A stretch of DNA of 64,000 bases, from contig NC_091237.1 in assembly GCF_040958095.1 (NCBI RefSeq), forward strand, positions 7,871,576 through 7,935,575. Reading direction: 5' to 3'. A program made the position numbers and the translations under genes. Position 1 is the first letter of the stretch. Every line of letters starts with the position of its first letter. The notes below the pieces were generated by a model, which saw only the letters and a program-made list of their open reading frames with translations, had not been told where the DNA came from and did not search any database. This document shows, one piece after another, positions 57,991 through 64,000 of this stretch. This DNA comes from Procambarus clarkii. Its lineage: Eukaryota > Arthropoda > Malacostraca > Decapoda > Cambaridae.

Positions 57991-58681
57991 ATATAGCTTA
58001 ACTTATGCAAGCATCTACCTCAGTTTCATTGTAAAATTTTACTCTTAAATCTAATCTTACCCTATTCCATTTATATTTTAAATTTATTTGTATTGATCTA
58101 TGTCATTTATTGAAATCAATTATTGATCTCATTTTTGTTCTTTTAATTAAGTTCATACTAATTATAAGTTAAAACTAAGCTAAATAAAATTTATTATCTT
58201 TAAGATTATTTTACTTTACAATTATCATTTGTCAATTTTTTTTATATATTCATCTTGTCAGTCTCTACTGATTTTTTGTTCTCTCCACCAAACTTGTGTA
58301 TCCTCCATGGCTATCTAGTGACCTTAATTCTACCTCTAATTGTTTCAATTCTTTTGTTTACTTGCATTTATTGTTGTGTTTTGCCATAATTATTCTCTAA
58401 TTTAGCAGACTCAATACTTTGTAAGCTCTTATTGTATTGTTATATTATTATATTGTTGTGTTTTGCTATAATTACTTTCTATTTTACAGCAGTTTTGTTT
58501 TCATCTGTTCCTGTAATTGCTTATCTTATTGTATCGTGACATTCTTATCTATATTGATATATATTATCTATCTATTGTTACTTACAGTGTACCTGAGAGT
58601 ACTTGTAAGCAATCTACCTCATTTTTCATTTTTGCTCAATTTGTTTTTGTATTGCTTAGTCTTGTTTATATTTTTGTTTTG
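57991..58681. other. T-rich unassigned DNA, possibly LINE 5' UTR
   Basis: No supported gene. Composition resembles 61541-61795, on the other side of the CR1 insertion, so both may be the leader of the plus-strand LINE starting at 61796. This is inference. Confidence 0.35.
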
Positions 58682-61540
58682 TACATAAGAACATAAGAAC
58701 AAAGGTAACTGCAGAAGGCCTACTGGCCCATTCGAGGCAGCTCCTATTCTATAACCACCCAATCCCACTCATATACTTGTCCAATCCGCGCTTGAAACAA
58801 TCGAGGGACCCCACCTCCACCACGTTACGCGGCAACTGGTTCCACAAATCAACAACCCTGTTACTGAACCAGTATTTACCCAAGTCTTTCCTAAATCTAA
58901 ACTTATCCAATTTATACCCATTGTTTCGTGTTCTGTCCTGTGTTGATACTTTTAATACCCTATTAATATCCCCCTTGTTATGTCCATTCACCCACTTGTA
59001 AACCTCTATCATGTCGCCCCTAACTCTTCGCCTTTCCAGTGAATGCAACTTAAGCTTTGTTAATCTTTCTTCATATGAAAGATTTCTAATTTGGGGAATT
59101 AACTTAGTCATCCTACGCTGGACACGTTCAAGTGAATTTATATCCATTCTATAATATGGCGACCAAAACTGAACTGCATAATCTAAATGGGGCCTAACTA
59201 GAGCAAGATATAGCTGAAGAACCACACCAGGTGTCTTGTTACTAACGCTGCGATTAATAAATCCAAGTGTCCGATTTGCCTTATTACGAACATTTATGCA
59301 TTGATCCTTTTGTTTTAAATTCTTACTAATCATAACTCCCAGATCCCTTTCGCAATCCGACTTCGCAATCACAACACCATCTAGCTCGTATCTTGTAACT
59401 CTATCATCATTACCTAACCTCAGAACTTTACATTTATCAGCATTAAACTGCATCAGCCAATCCTTTGACCATTTCAAAACCCTATCTAGATCAACTTGAA
59501 GTGATAGTGAGTCCTCCTCCGAATTAATTTCCCTACCGATTTTCGTATCATCGGCAAATTTGCAAATGTTGCTACTCAAACCTGAATCTAAATCATTTAT
59601 ATATATTATAAACAACAGAGGTCCCAGGACAGAGCCTTGAGGCACTCCACTTACAACATTTTCCCACTCTGACTTGATTCCATTTATACTAACTCTCTGT
59701 TTCCTTTGGTATAGCCATGCCCTAATCCAGCTTAATATAGCACCCCCAATACCATGAGACTCTATCTTTTTAATCAGTCTTTCATGTGGCACTGTATCAA
59801 AAGCTTTGCTAAAGTCAAGGTATACAACATCGCAATCCTTACCACTATCAACTGCCTCAACAATGCTAGAATAAAAAGATAACAAATTTGTTAAACATGA
59901 ACGGCCATTTATAAAACCATGTTGAGACTCAATTATTAATTTATGTTTTTCAAGATGAAGACGAATTTTATTTGCTATTATAGATTCGAGTAACTTTCCC
60001 ACAATAGACGTTAGGCTAATTGGTCGATAGTTAGACGCAAGAGATCTATCTCCTTTCTTAAAAACTGGTATCACATTAGCAACTTTCCAAAACTCTGGCA
60101 CTCTGCCTGACTCTATTGATTTATTAAATATGGTTGACAGTGGGTCACAAAGCTCCTCTTTGCATTCTTTAAGCACCCTGGCAAACACTTCATCCGGCCC
60201 TGGGGATTTGTTTGGTTTGAGTTTTACTATTTGTTTAAGAACATCCTCCCTGGTAACTGCTAAACTCGTCAACCTGTCCTCGTCCCCACCCACATAGACT
60301 TGTTCAGCTGAAGGCATATCTTTAAGTTCCTCTTTAGTAAATACAGATACAAAATATTTATTAAAAATACTACTCATCTCTTCATCACTATCTGTTATTT
60401 GACCTGTATCAGTTTTTAATGGACCTATCCTTTCCCTAGTCTTAGTACGATATAACTGAAAAAACCCTTTAGGATTTGTCTTTGCTTGCCCTGCTATGCG
60501 AACTTCATAGTTTCTTTTTGCTTTCCTTATCTCTTTTTTAACATTTCTAACCAGTTGTACGAATTCCTGTTCTAAAGTGACCTCCCCATTTTTAATCCTT
60601 TTGTACCAAGCTCTCTTTTTACCTATAAGGTTCTTCAAATTCTTTGTTATCCACTTTGGGTCATTAGTATTCGATCTATTCAATTTGTATGGTATACTAC
60701 GTTCCTGTGCTTTGTTTAGAATATTCTTAAATAAGTTATATATTGAATCCACATCGAAATCCCCATTTAAGTCACCTATCGCTGGGTTCATGTCTCGCTC
60801 CAAGACCGGCCCACACCCCATACCCAAGACTTTCCAATCAATTTGACCCAAAAAATTTCTTAGGCTATTAAAATCAGCTTTTCGAAAATCTGGCACTTTA
60901 ACAGAATTTTCTCCTACTGGTCTATTCCATTCTATGCTAAATCTGATTTCTTTGTGATCACTGCTCCCTAGCTCACTCCCTATTTCGATGTCATTAATTT
61001 GCGTTTCCCTGTTAGTTAACACTAAATCTAAAATATTATTTTCCCGTGTTGGTTCCTTAATGTGTTGCGTAAGAAAGCAATCGTCAATTAATTCTAGAAA
61101 ATCTTCTGCTTCACTATTCCCTGTTTTGTTCAACCAGTTTATTCCGCTAAAATTAAAGTCACCCATGACATAAATACTGTAAGATCTAGATGCTCTAGAT
61201 ATTTCATCCCATAGGTGCTTTGCTTCCATTCTGTCTAAATTTGGTGGCCTATATATTACTCCTATTATCATATTATTAGCTTTTTCGTTTAATTCTATCC
61301 AAATAGTTTCTGTGTGTGGCTCTGTTTTGATTCCCTCTTTGAGACTACATTTCAAATTGTCCCTAACATATATGGCTACTCCACCTCCTCGTCTAATATA
61401 TCTATCTGTGTGAAATAGTTTAAATCCGTATATTTGATATTCAGCTAATAGTTCTCTATTTTCTACATTCATCCACGTTTCGGTAAGTGCAATAATATCT
61501 ATTTTTTCTGTGCAGACAAGAGCATTTAATTCGTTAATTT
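58682..61540 (-). mobile_element. CR1-like LINE, nearly intact ORF2, 5'-truncated
   Basis: The 3' end (low coordinates) carries the octamer repeat TTCTTATGTTCTTATG on the coding strand, the style of CR1 tails, then the UTR and ORF2. Homology to other CR1 pieces ends at about 61540, inside the endonuclease N-terminus. It is the reference copy for all CR1 fragments in this window. Confidence 0.93.
58749..61540 (-). CDS. CR1-like ORF2: endonuclease (N-terminus missing) and RT
   Basis: Open from about 61540 (INELNALVCTEKIDIIALTE) with the first Met at 61472, to the stop at 58749. There are no internal stops, 907 residues from that Met. Endonuclease: ETWMN, VMGDFNFSGINWLN (about residue 105), GSSDHKEIRFS (about 170). 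RT: LKPNKSPGPDEVFARVLKE, VFKKGDRSLASNYRPISLTS, QHGFINGRSC, YLDFSKAFDTVPHERL, SGVPQGSVLGPLLFIIYIND, CKFADDTKIG (catalytic FADD, about 655), then thumb and C-terminus LWNQLPRNVVEVGSLDCF. It lacks the first roughly 25 endonuclease residues, so it is probably inactive. No RNase H, as expected for CR1. Confidence 0.92.
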
Positions 61541-61795
61541 TATGTCTATATCTTGTGTTGTATGTCTATATCTTGTGTTTTGTATAGTCCATGTTTATAT
61601 GTTTTTTCTTTAATCTCATTTATTACCTAGGTTGCCTAGCCTAGCCATGCTCCCTTACTCCATTGTACCCCTGTAAGCCCATTTTGTGTTTGTTTTGTAC
61701 AGTATTGTGTACATTTTTTTTTCCCTATTTTATAGCTTATTTCTACCTTGTAATTTGCCTTTCTTTCCAAGTTTTTCCTGCAATCAGCTTTTTTT
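61541..61795. other. T-rich leader with a 20-bp tandem duplication
   Basis: TATGTCTATATCTTGTGTTG occurs twice in tandem (61541-61580) at the CR1 5' junction. The remainder, to the ATG at 61796, is untranslated. Confidence 0.5.
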
Positions 61796-64000
61796 ATGCA
61801 GTCAAGTATAGACCCAGAACTTAACCTCTTATCCACTATCTATGACAATAATCACTTTAATGATCTAAATTGCAAATATTTTGCAGCACATGATGTAAAC
61901 AATGTATTAACTCATAATCACAATATCTCTGTAATCAATTTGAACGTTAGATCCCTAGGTAAACACTTCGATCATGTTAGTGCCTTGATTGAAGCTATTG
62001 ACAACAAATTCTCTTTTATTATACTTACTGAAACATGGTTGAAAGAGGATACTACTCAACTCTTTAACATGCCTAACTACTCAGCAATTCACAACTGTCG
62101 TCAACTTCAGAGAGGTGGTGGCACTGCTCTTTACTACCACCAAGAACTAACATGCTTAAAAGAAATTAGAACTAGAGACTGCTATGGGGAGTATATCTTC
62201 GCCAGCTTCTGAGTCAAGGGTGCCGAGTCTGTCCTGTCTGTGGGTGCAGTTTATAGAATTCCTAACACTGATGTGTCCGAATTCGACTCAAACCTTAGAA
62301 ATCTAATACTTGATAACAGACTGAACAAAAACCACCTAATTATCGCAGGGGACTTTAATATTGACCTCTGCAAGCCAGAACACCCTACTGCTGTTAGCTT
62401 CCTCAACTGTATGAATTCCTGCTTCCTCATACCCTTAATCACTAGACCTACTAGAATCACTGATAGCACTGCCACGACTCTAGATCACATCTGGACAAAC
62501 ATAACCTCTCCGCTTACTTCAGGTATAATCACCGATAGCACTACAGACCATTACCCCACATTTCTCTTAACTAACATTAGCAAACCACCTCTTGAGTCAA
62601 GAGAGATACGTTTTAGACTACACAATGAAACTGCTATAGACAATTTTATAACTGCTACTGATAATGTCAACTGGGAGTCCGAGTTAGGTAACATAGAGGA
62701 CATCAACCTAGCAGTGCAATCTTTTCTTCAAAAAACTCTTAGCCTTTATAATACCCACTGTCCTATGCTTACAAAACAAGACACAACCAAAAGGCTTAAC
62801 AATCCCTGGCTTACAAAGGGAATACTTAAATCTATTAATAAAAAACATGACCTTGAGAAGAAGTATAGGTTAGGAATTGTCTCCAAAGAATTCTCAAAGA
62901 ATTACTCATTATTGCTATCTAAGATAATTAGACGAGCCAAAACTAAATACTACGAAGATAAATTTACCCAAATAAAGAGCAACATTAAACAAACTTGGAG
63001 AACAATTTCACAAATATTGGGATCAAAGAAGTCTTTAAATAACAAACCGACTCTCCTGTCTAATAACGATGGTCAGCTTTCAGCCTCTGATTCTGCTATT
63101 GAGTTCAATAGGTTCTTCTCTTCCATTGGTTCATCCCTTGCTAATGATATTCCATCTTCCAGTACTGACATTAAGGACTATCTTACAGGTAACTATCCAC
63201 AGTCTCTGTACCTAAAGCCTATTAATTCCACTGACGTCAATGAGATAATCCTTTCCAATAAAACCAAGTATGGTGCCCTTAAGGAGATACCAACTTTAAT
63301 CTACAAAAAAGCCTCCAGATCTTTAGCCCCTGCTATTGCTTTGCTCTTCAACAAGTCACTTGAACTCCAAACCTTTCCAGATATTCTAAAAAAAGCGAGA
63401 GTAACGCCTGTCCACAAATGTGGTGATCTCACAGATGTTAACAACTACAGACCTATATCAATCCTGCCAAACTTGTCAAAAATTTTTGAAAAACTTATCT
63501 ATAAGCAGCTTTACTCATATCTAGCCAAACTCAATATACTTAGCCCTTGCCAATATGGCTTCAGGCCCAAAAAAAGCACTAACGATGCACTTATTAGTAT
63601 GCTTAGCTCGATTCATACAGCTCTTGATAAAAATGAGTTCCCTGTTGGGTTATTTGTGGACCTGCGTAAAGCTTTCGATACTGTCAACCACCAAAACCTT
63701 CTTCTTAAATTACATCATTATGGTGTCAGAGGACACTCCCTACAATACCTCAAATCCTACCTTACTGACAGGCTCCAATGTGTTTCTGTGAATAATACAA
63801 TTTCTCCCACCCTACCCATCTACATTGGTGTTCCCCAGGGCAGCATACTTGGCCCTCTCCTCTTTCTCATCTACATTAATGACCTTCCAAATGCCTCCCA
63901 ACACCTCAAACCAATTCTATTTGCTGACGACACAACCTTCATTTACTCCAGTCCTGATCCCCTTGCTCTAAATGCCACAGTAAATACTGAGCTAAATAAA
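61796..64000 (+). pseudogene. LINE ORF2 (endonuclease and RT), one in-frame UGA, open at window edge
   Basis: ATG at 61796. Endonuclease: ISVINLNVRSLGKHFDHV, ILTETWLKEDTTQ, GGGTALYYHQ, a TGA at 62210-62212, then in the same frame [124 protein letters not shown] traced the frame from 62411 to 64000 and found no further stop. Jockey/L2-like in style. The C-terminus and 3' end lie outside the window. Confidence 0.9.

Overview
The window looks like repeat-dense, accessory DNA from an arthropod nuclear genome, most likely a decapod crustacean such as a crayfish or lobster. That assignment is inference: it rests on the mix of CR1-like, I-like and RLE-type LINEs, BEL/Pao and Ty3/gypsy elements, tRNA-derived SINEs and long (TA)n tracts, because there is no conserved host gene to anchor it. 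No rRNA gene, CRISPR array, operon or bacterial-style gene was seen. Almost all recognisable coding sequence belongs to retrotransposons. The one large ORF with no transposon hallmark is an intronless 517-codon ORF at 54983-56536 (minus).

Layout. 1-11.2 kb is a mosaic of broken LINE pieces: CR1-like fragments at 1-1099, 1590-1890, 2497-2945, 7510-7660 and 9590-11110, another LINE at 3866-5190, and an RLE-like LINE C-terminus at 5755-6910. These are separated by (TA)n tracts, a 26-bp minisatellite and copies of an unclassified roughly 1.3-kb repeat beginning ACTAGCTGTACCCGGCCACG. 11.6-22 kb holds a tRNA-derived SINE, a 27-bp minisatellite array, and a LINE RNase H region cut in two by a 7.0-kb Ty3/gypsy element (13829-20827, 4-bp duplication CATG). 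That gypsy element has integrase upstream of reverse transcriptase, the Gmr1-type order. 22-27.5 kb is mostly unassigned, with a large imperfect palindrome.

27510-37578 is a very young BEL/Pao element on the minus strand. It has two 1595-bp LTRs differing at about four positions, a GGAAC target duplication and one long gag-pol frame interrupted by two UGA codons, the first of them in a UGA-CUA-G readthrough-type context. 39.5-52 kb contains a gypsy RT fragment, a tandem repeat of roughly 165-190 bp, and two copies of an APE-RT-RNase H LINE (I-superfamily-like). The first is complete (40689-46962, 13-bp duplication) and the second is 5'-truncated (47001-51913). They are inserted 38 bp apart. 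52-56.8 kb carries LINE fragments, an AT-rich palindromic minisatellite, a fold-back repeat and the orphan ORF. 56.8-64 kb is nested CR1 3' ends, a nearly full-length CR1 EN-RT ORF (58749-61472) and a plus-strand LINE running off the window end.

How they work together. These are autonomous and non-autonomous parasites rather than a cooperating gene set, but some relations are visible. The SINE at 11.6 kb carries the same 3' tail as the LINE at 3.9-5.2 kb, suggesting that LINE moves it. Several 5'-truncated LINE copies end in short snap-back hairpins. Insertions are nested in a readable order (repeat, then LINE, then LTR element). Minisatellites abut LINE ends repeatedly.
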